Below are positions 8,649 to 17,343 of a stretch of 64,000 nt of DNA, piece by piece. This DNA is from Enterococcus malodoratus ATCC 43197 (GTDB taxonomy: Bacteria > Bacillota > Bacilli > Lactobacillales > Enterococcaceae), in NCBI RefSeq assembly GCF_000407185.1, contig NZ_KE136481.1, positions 761,136 to 825,135 on the forward strand. The letters run 5' to 3'. How positions within the stretch are numbered: the first letter of the stretch is position 1; each line of letters starts with the position of its first letter. The notes under the pieces were generated by a model. That model saw only the letters and a list, made by a program, of their open reading frames with translations. It was not told the origin of the DNA and made no database searches. The translations under genes and the position numbers were made by a program.

Positions 8649-9181
8649 GCAACACCCTCCTTCAACTGATTGACTTCTGCAACGATATTATTGGCTAACG
8701 AACGCATCGTTTTGTAGGCCATACTGTCCCGATTAATAAAATTAGGGATCAGCCAAATTTCCCGCGTCTCTTCTTGAAGAGTCAAAACGACTTTGATAGA
8801 GCCTAGCTGCTGTTTCTTTTTCTTCACTACTTGTTCCGTCTGTTCTTCTACTAGCTGACAACTTAGAATCACAGAAAAAGGATAAACCTCTGGCTTCAAT
8901 GCTTCTTTCGTATATTTTTTATGATTAGGCAAACAAATTTTCTGATGCTTATCGTCAAAGAAGATAAACTGATTGATCTTTCTCGTAATTTCAAAGGTTT
9001 CAGCCGGAGCTTCTTCCTCGGGAGCCGCGATAATTTCCAACAGCTCTGCTTGTGTTTTATTTTTGATTGTTTGCGTAAAATTCAAGCTCACTTTTTCATA
9101 ACACCCTTTGCAAACATGCCCGTCCGCGCATTTGAACTTGATCAATTTTAATGGCGCACTGCAAATTAGACACTCTTTCAT
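8642..9181 (-). CDS. DUF4428-like zinc-ribbon protein of unknown function
   Basis: A 179-residue protein with an N-terminal four-cysteine zinc ribbon (CLICSAP then CADGHVCKGC, residues 4-26), resembling DUF4428 domains. The rest is an acidic linker (EEEAPAE) and a mixed alpha/beta region with a lysine-rich patch (VVKKKKQQ). No enzyme motif was recognised. It overlaps the FGGY kinase by 4 nt and the aldolase by 7 nt, so it is translated together with sugar-catabolic enzymes. A regulatory or metal-related accessory role is possible, but function is unknown. Confidence 0.75.
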   Translation of the reverse strand: MKECLICSAPLKLIKFKCADGHVCKGCYEKVSLNFTQTIKNKTQAELLEIIAAPEEEAPAETFEITRKINQFIFFDDKHQKICLPNHKKYTKEALKPEVYPFSVILSCQLVEEQTEQVVKKKKQQLGSIKVVLTLQEETREIWLIPNFINRDSMAYKTMRSLANNIVAEVNQLKEGVAC

Positions 9182-10647
9182 TTCTCGTCACCTCCGAATA
9201 GTTGCAACTGTTCAGTCAATTTTAAATAGGTTTCATAGCGTTGATCGTATTTCGTGATAATCGCTGGATCAGGTTGAATGACTTGCGCTTCGCTCTTTGG
9301 AAAAGTGAAGCCTCCTTCGATCTCAATCATGGCTAAGATCGCCGCGCCATGAACAGCCTCTTGAGACGTCAGCATTCGTTTGATCGGATGGCCAAGCACA
9401 TTAGCGAATATTTTGATCCATAGATCACTTTTCGCACCGCCGCCGACAATCGTGAAATACTCTGGCGTTTCCTCATTTTTCATAGAGAGGAAGAGCTGGC
9501 GGATACCAAACGCCAATCCTTCTAAAACAGCCAAATACATCTCAGCTCGCTCTGTTTCCAAACCAAGTCCGATAAACGCACCCTTCAGACTCGGATTGGC
9601 GAAGAGTGTTTTTTCACCATTCATGTGCGGGAAAAAGAGCACTTCATTTTCACCCAATAATGATTGCGGAATCTCTTCTTGTTCTTCAGCATAGTGCTTC
9701 GTTTGTAAAATATTTTCCAGCCACCAGCTGTTAACTTTTGCCCCGGCTTGAACGGTTCCTTGAGTAATGATCGAATCGTCGCTTTCCGTGATTTTTGCGA
9801 CCACATTCTTTCCAATCTTTTTGAGCTGATGGTGACTATTAGGAATGACCACCACACCAGAGGTTCCTAGTGAGATCAACGGCTGCATATTTTCAAAGCT
9901 GCCGGATACTAAAGCCGAAGCCACATTATCCCCCGTTCCCGAAACGACGGGCAGCGTCTTTCCAATGCTTAATTCCTTGCAGATGTCTTCGGTCAACTCG
10001 CCGATTATGGCAGAAGCTGGTTGGATATCAGGAAATAGCTCACTGTTCAATTCAAAGATTTCTTGGACTTCCTTGGACCAGCGATCTGTATGTAAGTCGT
10101 ACAAGGACGAAGTTGAGGCATCGCAATAATCCGTGGTATATGTTCCAGTCAATTTTAATTTTACATAGTCTTTTGCGATGAGAAATTTATTGATCCGCTG
10201 ATAATGCTCCGGTTCATGCTCCCTTACCCATAATAGACTGGCTAAAGGACTGCCTGTCGAGACAATTTTAGCCAGATGAGCCGTCTCCGCTTTCCTTTCC
10301 AAACACTGCTTGATAGCTGTAAGACTGCTCTTTGTGCGATTGTCATTCCACATAATCGCCGGGCGAACGGAAGAACCGTGCTTGTCAACAAACACGGTCG
10401 TGTGCATCTGTCCGGTGATACCGATTCCTGCGACCGTTGCAGCAGAAACCTGTTGGAATAACTCTTTCAAGCCCTTCACCACGATTTCGACCCACGTATC
10501 TGGTTCGATCTCCGTCCAGCCCTTATGGGGAATCAGGTAGTCATACGCATACTGTTTTTCAAAAACCGTTTCTAATTGCTTAGTCACAGCAGCTACCTTG
10601 ATCGATGTGGTTCCGATATCTAATCCAACATAAACAGATGCACTCAT
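9178..10647 (-). CDS. FGGY-family carbohydrate kinase (xylulokinase-like)
   Basis: A 489-residue FGGY kinase with the N-terminal ATP-binding GLDIGTTSIKV, the xylulokinase-like GITGQMHTTVF and RPAIMWNDNR (near residues 76-103), and the C-terminal VVGGGAKSDLWIKIFANVLG. It would phosphorylate a ketose or ketose phosphate from the upstream dehydrogenase, giving the substrate for the class II aldolases. It is coupled to the downstream zinc-ribbon gene by a 4-nt overlap and lies 18 nt after the dehydrogenase. Substrate is unknown. Confidence 0.88.
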   Translation of the reverse strand: MSASVYVGLDIGTTSIKVAAVTKQLETVFEKQYAYDYLIPHKGWTEIEPDTWVEIVVKGLKELFQQVSAATVAGIGITGQMHTTVFVDKHGSSVRPAIMWNDNRTKSSLTAIKQCLERKAETAHLAKIVSTGSPLASLLWVREHEPEHYQRINKFLIAKDYVKLKLTGTYTTDYCDASTSSLYDLHTDRWSKEVQEIFELNSELFPDIQPASAIIGELTEDICKELSIGKTLPVVSGTGDNVASALVSGSFENMQPLISLGTSGVVVIPNSHHQLKKIGKNVVAKITESDDSIITQGTVQAGAKVNSWWLENILQTKHYAEEQEEIPQSLLGENEVLFFPHMNGEKTLFANPSLKGAFIGLGLETERAEMYLAVLEGLAFGIRQLFLSMKNEETPEYFTIVGGGAKSDLWIKIFANVLGHPIKRMLTSQEAVHGAAILAMIEIEGGFTFPKSEAQVIQPDPAIITKYDQRYETYLKLTEQLQLFGGDEK

Positions 10648-10665
10648 TTTTTCTCCTACTTTCTT

Positions 10666-11709
10666 CTAGTCAAAGGTAATAATGGTCTTTAAGGTATCTG
10701 GTCTTAAGGCATATTCAAAGGCGTCTACCGCATCGGTGTAATCAAACGTTTTCGCTAATAACGGGGTGACGTCTACGATCCCTTTCGCAATCAATTGAAC
10801 CGAACGATAGAAGGTCGGTATTTTGGGACTGACGGTTCCAGTAATCAGTTTTTCGTAGGAATGTACGACACCCATATCAGTCGGTACTGGATCATTCGGA
10901 TGCAGCGAGCTGAACATAAAGGTTTGACCGCCAGTTGCAGTGAAATCCATGGCCTGTTTAGCAATTTGCGGAGCAGAAGTCGTATTGAAGACGACTTCTG
11001 CTCCGCGACCTTCCGTTTGTTCTTTGACAAAGGCCACCGCATCAACTTTGGTCGGGTCAAAAGTTAAGTCCGCTCCCAATTCTTCCGCCAGTTTTCTGCG
11101 CTCGGCATTTGGCTCGCTGAGAATCACGCGAGTGCCGGACAATTTTGCCAACACCACATGGAAAAGCCCCATCACACCGCCGCCAATAATCACTACATCC
11201 TGCCCAAACATAAGCTGAGCCCGTTCAACACTGTTCACGACACAAGCCAAAGGTTCGGTAAAGGCACTATGGGTAAAAGGAACCTCTTTCGGATATTTGT
11301 AAAGATCACGGCTTTTCACTGTGATGTACTGAGACATTCCTAGAAAACCGGAAATGCCGTCAGGATTTTGAAAAGTCGTCGATTTCGACACTTCGATACA
11401 AAGGTTCTCACGACCTGTTTTACAATAATGACACTCTCCGCAAGCTGGAATGATGTATTTAACAACATGGTCGCCCACATCAAAATGTTCAGGATTTACT
11501 TCGCTGCCGATTTCAACGACTTCTCCGCTGAATTCATGACCGCCGATTCTTGGATACGTGTATTTCATATCGCCTAAATAATCACGCAGATCGTTGGTGC
11601 AGAGACCATTCGCTCTGACCTTCATCAACACTTCATCTTTTTCGATTACGGGCATTGGCAGCTCTTGAATTTCCAACTGCTTGACCCCTGTTTCAACAAT
11701 TGCTTTCAT
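10666..11709 (-). CDS. Zinc-dependent MDR alcohol/polyol(-phosphate) dehydrogenase
   Basis: A 347-residue medium-chain dehydrogenase. The catalytic zinc ligands appear in NGLCTNDLRD (Cys37) and GGHEFSGEV, the structural-zinc cluster is CGECHYCKTGRENLC, and the NAD-binding fold is VVIIGGGVMGLFHVV. It probably oxidises the polyol phosphate delivered by the mannose-family PTS (compare GatD or arabitol-phosphate dehydrogenases). It sits between the EIID and kinase genes; a hairpin at 11756-11789 precedes it. The exact substrate is not determinable. Confidence 0.88.
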   Translation of the reverse strand: MKAIVETGVKQLEIQELPMPVIEKDEVLMKVRANGLCTNDLRDYLGDMKYTYPRIGGHEFSGEVVEIGSEVNPEHFDVGDHVVKYIIPACGECHYCKTGRENLCIEVSKSTTFQNPDGISGFLGMSQYITVKSRDLYKYPKEVPFTHSAFTEPLACVVNSVERAQLMFGQDVVIIGGGVMGLFHVVLAKLSGTRVILSEPNAERRKLAEELGADLTFDPTKVDAVAFVKEQTEGRGAEVVFNTTSAPQIAKQAMDFTATGGQTFMFSSLHPNDPVPTDMGVVHSYEKLITGTVSPKIPTFYRSVQLIAKGIVDVTPLLAKTFDYTDAVDAFEYALRPDTLKTIITFD

Positions 11710-11755
11710 TTCAAATCCTCGTTCCTTTTGAGGTAATTATTTTTTTCCAATTAAC

Positions 11756-11789
11756 CTTCTCAAACCACACTTACGTATGGTTTGAGAAG
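11756..11789 (-). other. Intercistronic hairpin between EIID and dehydrogenase genes
   Basis: CTTCTCAAACCA and TGGTTTGAGAAG form a perfect 12-bp stem with a 10-nt loop. On the minus strand it is followed by GTTAATTGG, not a T run, so it looks more like an RNA-processing or stability hairpin than a terminator. Confidence 0.6.
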
Positions 11790-11798
11790 TTCGATAGC

Positions 11799-12629
11799 TT
11801 AGCCTAAAATTCCAAAGAAACCAGCAACGACACCGACCGCCACGATCAGACCAATGATTTTCAATGAAGACCAGCCTTTTTTCATCAAGAAGAAGATCAG
11901 CATGGTGAAGGCGAATGGCAAGATATTCGGCATCACGACATCTAAGAATTGTTCTTGAACTTTAAAGGTCGCTGTCGAGCTGACAATTTTTAAAGGTACG
12001 TGCATTTTTACATAGCTAGAGATTAGACCGCCCATTACCATACAACCCATGATTTCAGCGCCGCGCAGGACTTTATTCAACAGCCCCTTCTCGAGAAAGT
12101 CCATGACGGCTTCCGCCCCGGCTCGATAACCGAACATAAAGTTGGCGTAACTCATTCCCCAAGCAATTGCGATAATAGCAACAGCGTAAATAATCGAACC
12201 CCAAATGGTTCCTTTTAATGTCAAATCAATACAGATTGCTAACAAGATCGGGATCAAAACCCCTTGGAAGATCGTATCGCCGATCCCTGACAACGGACCC
12301 ATCAAAGATGTTTTCAAACTGGTAATAAATTCACTTGGAATCGCGACACCTTTGGCCTTTTGTTCCTCCAGTGCGATGATCATTCCGATGATACAAGAAC
12401 CAAACTCGATATGAACGTTAAAGAATTCAATTTCACGTTTCATCATTTCTTTTTTCTTCTCGGGATCATCATTGTACAAGCGTTTTGAAATTGGAACGAA
12501 AACATGTGCGACCGCTTGGCCCATCATCCGTTCGTAGTTATAACACGTTTGCGGTAAGTTTTCCCAAATCAGCCAAGAGCGGATCAGATCCTTTTTACGA
12601 ATCACACTTCCTTCTGCCTCTTTACTCAT
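11799..12629 (-). CDS. PTS mannose/fructose/sorbose-family EIID component
   Basis: A 276-residue EIID with the conserved N-terminal RKKDLIRSWLIWENLPQT, central SLMGPLSGIGDTIFQG and a hydrophobic C-terminus ending LIVAVGVVAGFFGILG. EIID pairs with EIIC to form the membrane channel. ATG at 12629 is preferred: it overlaps the EIIC stop by 8 nt, while longer in-frame starts fall inside EIIC. Part of a complete IIA-IIB-IIC-IID set transcribed from near 17.3 kb. Confidence 0.93.
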   Translation of the reverse strand: MSKEAEGSVIRKKDLIRSWLIWENLPQTCYNYERMMGQAVAHVFVPISKRLYNDDPEKKKEMMKREIEFFNVHIEFGSCIIGMIIALEEQKAKGVAIPSEFITSLKTSLMGPLSGIGDTIFQGVLIPILLAICIDLTLKGTIWGSIIYAVAIIAIAWGMSYANFMFGYRAGAEAVMDFLEKGLLNKVLRGAEIMGCMVMGGLISSYVKMHVPLKIVSSTATFKVQEQFLDVVMPNILPFAFTMLIFFLMKKGWSSLKIIGLIVAVGVVAGFFGILG

Positions 12630-13386
12630 AGATTTCGTCCTCCTCTGAATCAGATTTATTGCCTGTCGCTTGTACATAGATCAATGCTGTTAATCCGGCG
12701 ATCACACCCAATGGTAATAAGTCCAGACCAGAATAAGTTGCTAAAATGAAGCCTAAGAATAAGAAGACGCGTGCCTCACCCTTAAAGATATATTGCAGCG
12801 TAATCGCAACCCCTAAAGCCGGCATCATGCCACCAATAACTGTAAAGATCGTCAATGCTGTTCCGCTCAGTGCTTCAATGAAGCCTGAAATATAGCTTGC
12901 GCCGAAGTAGGCAGCTAACCCACAAGGAATGATCGTAATTAGTGCCGTCAGGAGCTGCGGAAAGAGAACATTGGCTCGCCAAATCTTATTGTATTCGCCA
13001 TTTTCAATATATCTATCTGCCACGTGAACAAAGATCGAACCAAAGGTCATCCGGCCATACCAGACAATCGTTCCTAACAAGCCGATCGGCACAGCAACAG
13101 ACAATGCTGTTTTTGCATCAAGTCCGCCGGTAATCGCAAAGGCTGTTCCTAAAATACCCGCTAATGCCATATCCGCTGGCATTGAACCCCCAGCTGAGAT
13201 AAAACCTAAATAAACTAAGTTGATTGAAGCCCCAGTCATTGCCCCCATCACTGGGTCTCCTAAAATAATTCCTGTAATAAGTCCGCATACCAATGGTCTT
13301 TGTAGTGACCACAACCCAACAAAGGGGAGATTTCCTATTGCTAGGAAATAGACGACCCCACATAGAAAAGCTTGAAGTACTGACAT
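12622..13386 (-). CDS. PTS mannose/sorbose-family EIIC component
   Basis: A 254-residue hydrophobic permease subunit, starting MSVLQAFLCGVVYFLAIGN, with FVGLWSLQRPLVCGLITGIILGD, typical of the sorbose/mannose EIIC family. ATG at 13386 is chosen because AAGGAGG lies just upstream; the reading frame stays open a further 25 codons into a repeat-like leader (13395-13471). It overlaps EIID. Together with EIID it moves the sugar or polyol across the membrane. Confidence 0.93.
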   Translation of the reverse strand: MSVLQAFLCGVVYFLAIGNLPFVGLWSLQRPLVCGLITGIILGDPVMGAMTGASINLVYLGFISAGGSMPADMALAGILGTAFAITGGLDAKTALSVAVPIGLLGTIVWYGRMTFGSIFVHVADRYIENGEYNKIWRANVLFPQLLTALITIIPCGLAAYFGASYISGFIEALSGTALTIFTVIGGMMPALGVAITLQYIFKGEARVFLFLGFILATYSGLDLLPLGVIAGLTALIYVQATGNKSDSEEDEIYE

Positions 13387-13394
13387 ACATTTTT

Positions 13395-13471
13395 CCTCCT
13401 TATTCTTAATAATGTATCTATTTTTTTCAAAAATAGGTTTGATTCTCATGCCGTATATCATCCAACTAAAG
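13395..13471 (-). repeat. Leader repeat copy upstream of EIIC
   Basis: This segment aligns with the three tandem copies at 55894-56284. Shared parts on the minus strand are TTTAGT-GATGATATACGGC-TGAG, then a hairpin (here CTATTTTT-TTC-AAAAATAG, 13418-13436), then TACATTA and an A/G-rich ribosome binding site just before the start codon. The hairpin sequence differs from the other copies but pairs equally well. Confidence 0.6.
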
Positions 13472-13549
13472 TGCTAGGTATGATAGTTTGAGCATTTTGG
13501 TTTTTCTATTCGATTCAGTGAGATACTGCGAAAAGTTGGACGGACATTC

Positions 13550-14026
13550 TTATAATAAATTTGTGATTTCAATTAACCGTTGTTCAGGTACTAACTGATA
13601 GAAAACATGGACGCCTTTGTCGACCATCTGACGAATCGCGTCGACCTCAGCTTCATCACAGGCCACGTTTTTGATAAATGGTTTCCGTTCATCGCGGATA
13701 CCCATTCCACCCAGATTTACTTGCGGCAATTCGATCCCGCCTTCAACAAGTTTGGCATACGTGATCGGAGTTTTAGTTAATAGTAAAACACGCTCTTTTT
13801 CATTAAATGGTTTCTTCAACTCTGCGATTCCTTCTTCGGTAGTAAAGGCATCTACTCTGACTTTTGTCGGTGCTAACGCTTTCAATATTCTCTTTTGGAA
13901 AGGATCACTGGCCACGATGTCATCAATAATGACAATATGGTTGATACTGTATGAGGGGGTCCAAGCGGTTACTACCTCTCCGTGAATCAATCGATCATCT
14001 ACTCGTGCAAAAACAATATTTTTCAT
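13550..14026 (-). CDS. PTS mannose-family EIIB component
   Basis: A 158-residue EIIB with the active-site histidine in the N-terminal FARVDDRLIHGEV (His15), the usual position for mannose/sorbose-family EIIB, which uses histidine and not cysteine. It passes phosphate from EIIA to the incoming sugar. It lies 26 nt after EIIA and has an AAGGAGCGAGC-type ribosome binding site. A 163-nt gap to EIIC, containing the leader repeat, interrupts the otherwise tight operon. Confidence 0.93.
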   Translation of the reverse strand: MKNIVFARVDDRLIHGEVVTAWTPSYSINHIVIIDDIVASDPFQKRILKALAPTKVRVDAFTTEEGIAELKKPFNEKERVLLLTKTPITYAKLVEGGIELPQVNLGGMGIRDERKPFIKNVACDEAEVDAIRQMVDKGVHVFYQLVPEQRLIEITNLL

Positions 14027-14052
14027 GTTGCTCGCTCCTTTTCTTTCTCGTT

Positions 14053-14466
14053 TTAATCTTCTAAATTTACGCCTAAATAATTATTAACATCGATAAATGT
14101 GGCAGGTGCTTCACTGATTAACTTGGCACAAATATCCTCGGCGGAATTCGTGTCATTCATTCGCGACATAAACGCTTCCAACACCATTGGCAAGTTCATT
14201 CCGGTAATATGACGAATCGGGTAGTCCCCCATTAATCCAACTACTGCATTGAAAGGACTTCCGCTAAATAAATCGGTAAAGCAAATAATGTCGCTCCCAC
14301 CGCCAAATTCTTCAATCGCCTGTTTGACTTTATCCTTCAATCCACCAATATCATCTTTGGGATACAAGCCAAAAGCTTGAGCCTCCGTCTGTTCTCCGAC
14401 GATCATCTGCGCACTGCCTAAAATACTTTTTGCGAGATCCCCGTGTGACACAAAAATATATTTCAT
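14053..14466 (-). CDS. PTS mannose-family EIIA component
   Basis: A 137-residue mannose-type EIIA beginning MKYIFVSHGDLAKSILGSAQ; His8 is the phosphorylation site. The FTDLFSGSPFNAV motif is typical of the family. It accepts phosphate from HPr and donates to EIIB. It follows the PRD regulator by 44 nt with a GGAGGATT ribosome binding site. The separate IIA and IIB polypeptides resemble sorbose or N-acetylgalactosamine-type systems more than fused EIIAB-man. Confidence 0.92.
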   Translation of the reverse strand: MKYIFVSHGDLAKSILGSAQMIVGEQTEAQAFGLYPKDDIGGLKDKVKQAIEEFGGGSDIICFTDLFSGSPFNAVVGLMGDYPIRHITGMNLPMVLEAFMSRMNDTNSAEDICAKLISEAPATFIDVNNYLGVNLED

Positions 14467-14510
14467 GTTAATCCTCCTAATTCATACTAATTTTTTTCAA
14501 AAACAGTTTT

Positions 14511-16412
14511 CTAAATATATTCATCCAACAACTGAGATAGGTTTTCTCTAAAATTCTCAAATGTCGGGTCTTTGATGACTCGGTCAACAAAGCCTTTTTC
14601 TTGAATGATTTTTGCTAAATAGTTCCACAACTGAAAAACTTTGGCGTTATTCTTTTCGATCGCTACTAACATGACTAAATGTACTCTGTTGCCATCGGTA
14701 TCCCAATCAAGTTCATTTTTTAATAAAATGACTGAGACAAAGGTTTCGGCAAGAATTGGATTGATCGGGTGCGGTAAGGCGATGCCGTTACCAAAATAAC
14801 TGCTACCGATCCCTTCTCTTAATTCCACTGCTTCTCTTAGTTGGAAAACCTTATCGCCGACTTTTGAAACTGAGATGGAACAGATTTTATCTAAGACTTC
14901 CTTCTTATCGGTAAAGTGTCCATAATGAAAGAGTGCTTCATCAAACAGATTGACGATTTCAAATTTATCGTTGAAGCCGTCGATGGCCAATTTGATTTTG
15001 GAATACTCTTGCTCACTTGGAAAGAAGCTGATCAGGATCGCGCCCATTTTATCGGTCAATTCTGTTTGCTCCGTCGTAAAGATGACATCGTAATCTTCTA
15101 TATCCAACGAGGAAATCTCGTGGGTATTGACTAAAGTCAGCACGGTGATCTCATTTGAAAACCATGTGGCAAACCGCTGCCTCAGGAGAATACTTTCACT
15201 GCGTTTCAGACTGGTAATGATCAAAATACGTTTCTTGCCGGAAATATCGTTGTACTTCGCTAAATATTGATTGAAGTAAATTGCCAGATACGCGATTTCG
15301 CCTTCTTCAATCTTTTTGTCGATCGTATTTTGCAATAGCAGACACATATAAGCAGCGATATCAAAGCCTAATGGAAAGGACTGTTTGATTTGATCCAGCA
15401 ATTGATTTTCATTTTGAATATTGTATTCGATTCGGGTCAGCAATGGCATCAGGTGCAAGGCCAACGAGATTCGTAAATCAATCTCCTGACGAAAATCAAT
15501 ATCGAATTTTTCATTGATCTCCTTCAACGCATGAAGGATAAATGTATTGACCTCTTCTGAGATATAATCATCGTTTTCATAATCGCTTTTGCCCTTGATA
15601 TAGATCGCCAGATTAATAATTTCTTCTTGCGAAATCTTAAAGTAGGAACGTTCGGCGAGACGCTGGAATATCTCTGTCGACACTTCCATTTCCGAATCAA
15701 AGTCGGAAACGCCTTCGAACTCGTCAGAACCAATATAGAAGCCACTCTTCATTCGTTTGATGGCCATTTCAATGTGTACAATCAAATTTTGAAACAGTGT
15801 TTCCGAGATATGAAAATGATGCTTCAAGAGAACACTGACTAAGACCATTTCAATATCTTGCCGAAAGGTTTCTTGACTATCCATACCGCCCTGCTCTTGG
15901 TGAATCTCAAGATGACCTAATTTCAGCAAGCATTTTCTTTTGTCGTATTCATTGCCGCTGATAAAGATTCCTGAGTTTCGTTTTCGTTCAATGCTCAGAT
16001 GGTAATTGCTGAGCAGCTTATCCGCTTCTTTTAAATCTGTGTTAAGGGTCGATGGCGCGATGAAAAGCTGGTCTAGCAGCTTTTGCCGCTGAATTGGACC
16101 CTTTTTGTTCAATAGCAGCACACAGAGTTTTCGCACTCGATCTGACTGATTTTGTTCACTATCTGCTTTTTCTTGCGGGATGTTTGCTTGAAATGCGTTG
16201 TAATCGCTAATAACTAATTGACTGCCTTTAGATGCGACTGAAATCAATTCTGCGTAACGACTAGTCGATAGATCCTCTCTGATTTTCTTGATATCTGATT
16301 GAATCGTCCGCATACTTACTTGAAACTTATCTACAAAATGGTCAGCGGTTAAAAAAGAGGGACTGTGTCGTTCAAACTCTTGAATCATTTCTTTTTGTCG
16401 CTTATTTAACAC
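14511..16412 (-). CDS. PRD-domain transcriptional regulator with EIIA domain (GTG start)
   Basis: A 633-residue BglG/MtlR-style activator: N-terminal HTH (NKRQKEMIQEFERH, then DKFQVSMRTIQSDIKK), two PRDs in the middle, an EIIB-like domain and a C-terminal EIIA domain with histidine in GNGIALPHPINP. The EIIB-like domain (RILIITSLKRSESI) lacks the usual phosphocysteine. GTG at 16412 has an AGGAGGG ribosome binding site. It lies between an aldolase and the EIIABCD genes, so it likely controls this operon, perhaps at the palindromes 17344-17488. Confidence 0.88.
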   Translation of the reverse strand: MLNKRQKEMIQEFERHSPSFLTADHFVDKFQVSMRTIQSDIKKIREDLSTSRYAELISVASKGSQLVISDYNAFQANIPQEKADSEQNQSDRVRKLCVLLLNKKGPIQRQKLLDQLFIAPSTLNTDLKEADKLLSNYHLSIERKRNSGIFISGNEYDKRKCLLKLGHLEIHQEQGGMDSQETFRQDIEMVLVSVLLKHHFHISETLFQNLIVHIEMAIKRMKSGFYIGSDEFEGVSDFDSEMEVSTEIFQRLAERSYFKISQEEIINLAIYIKGKSDYENDDYISEEVNTFILHALKEINEKFDIDFRQEIDLRISLALHLMPLLTRIEYNIQNENQLLDQIKQSFPLGFDIAAYMCLLLQNTIDKKIEEGEIAYLAIYFNQYLAKYNDISGKKRILIITSLKRSESILLRQRFATWFSNEITVLTLVNTHEISSLDIEDYDVIFTTEQTELTDKMGAILISFFPSEQEYSKIKLAIDGFNDKFEIVNLFDEALFHYGHFTDKKEVLDKICSISVSKVGDKVFQLREAVELREGIGSSYFGNGIALPHPINPILAETFVSVILLKNELDWDTDGNRVHLVMLVAIEKNNAKVFQLWNYLAKIIQEKGFVDRVIKDPTFENFRENLSQLLDEYI

Positions 16413-16436
16413 GGTGTCTCCCTCCTCGATGTAACC

Positions 16437-17273
16437 TTATTTTTCATTTACCTCAGCAATGATGGCTTTCACTCGATCCTCAACGTTGTCGATCGCCAAT
16501 TTTGAAAGTGACATAATATCAAACTCATTATGATTTTTTTCATAGGCTTGTCCAAACGCGCGAATGAATGCTTGACGAAGATCAGAACCATAATTTACTT
16601 TGATCAGATTTTGCTGCTTCGCTCTTCTAACTTGATCAAAAGGAATGCCTGAACCGCCATGTAAGACTAATGGCACTGCTGAGATCGCTGCTATTTCTTC
16701 TAATAATGGGAAGTCTAAGTTCGGTGTCAAATCCATCCCATGCACATTTCCGATTGAAACGGCTAGCAGATCACAATTGGTTCGTTCAACAAATTCTTTG
16801 ACATCTTCAGGATTCGTCTTGGCATCTTCTTCAGAAATATGATCGTCTTCTTTGCCGCCGATTGCTCCTAACTCTGCTTCCACTGGAATACCGTAAAAGT
16901 GGCAATACTCGACTGTTCGCCGAACCTCTTCAATATTTTCTTCAAACGGCAGATGTGAAGCGTCCACCATAATAGAAGTAAAACCAGCTTCGATACAGGC
17001 CTTCACGTCTTCAAAACTTTTTCCGTGATCCAAATGCAATGCCACTGGAACCGATGCATCTTTCATTGCTGACTTGACCATGTCGGCGATGATCTTTGGA
17101 CTGGAAAGTTTCAAATTGCTCGATGAGATCGCGATGTATCCGCCTATACCTTTTTCCTGATAGCCGCGAATGATCCCGGCCGTAAGTTCATAATTGGTTG
17201 TATTGAATGCAGGTAAGACCAACCCTTTTTCTTTTGCATAATCCATCAACTTGAAACCATTTACTAATTGCAT
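16437..17273 (-). CDS. Class II ketose-bisphosphate aldolase (first gene of mannose-PTS operon)
   Basis: A 278-residue class II aldolase starting MQLVNGFKLMDYAKEKG; ATG at 17273 is supported by AGAAGGG and by alignment with the 21388 aldolase. Metal and substrate motifs: VALHLDHGKS, VEAELGAIGGKEDDH, SIGNVHGMD, PLVLHGGSG, LIKVNYGSDLR. The GKEDDH motif is GatY/KbaY-like. It would split a ketose bisphosphate made by the PTS, dehydrogenase and kinase of the same operon. It is distinct from the operon's second aldolase at 7782, which has a different insert. Confidence 0.9.
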   Translation of the reverse strand: MQLVNGFKLMDYAKEKGLVLPAFNTTNYELTAGIIRGYQEKGIGGYIAISSSNLKLSSPKIIADMVKSAMKDASVPVALHLDHGKSFEDVKACIEAGFTSIMVDASHLPFEENIEEVRRTVEYCHFYGIPVEAELGAIGGKEDDHISEEDAKTNPEDVKEFVERTNCDLLAVSIGNVHGMDLTPNLDFPLLEEIAAISAVPLVLHGGSGIPFDQVRRAKQQNLIKVNYGSDLRQAFIRAFGQAYEKNHNEFDIMSLSKLAIDNVEDRVKAIIAEVNEK

Positions 17274-17343
17274 GTTGTGCCCTTCTTTCTCTCTTGCTAT
17301 CTGAATCATATAATGAAAGAAGGATGCTTGGAGCCGAACTTTC

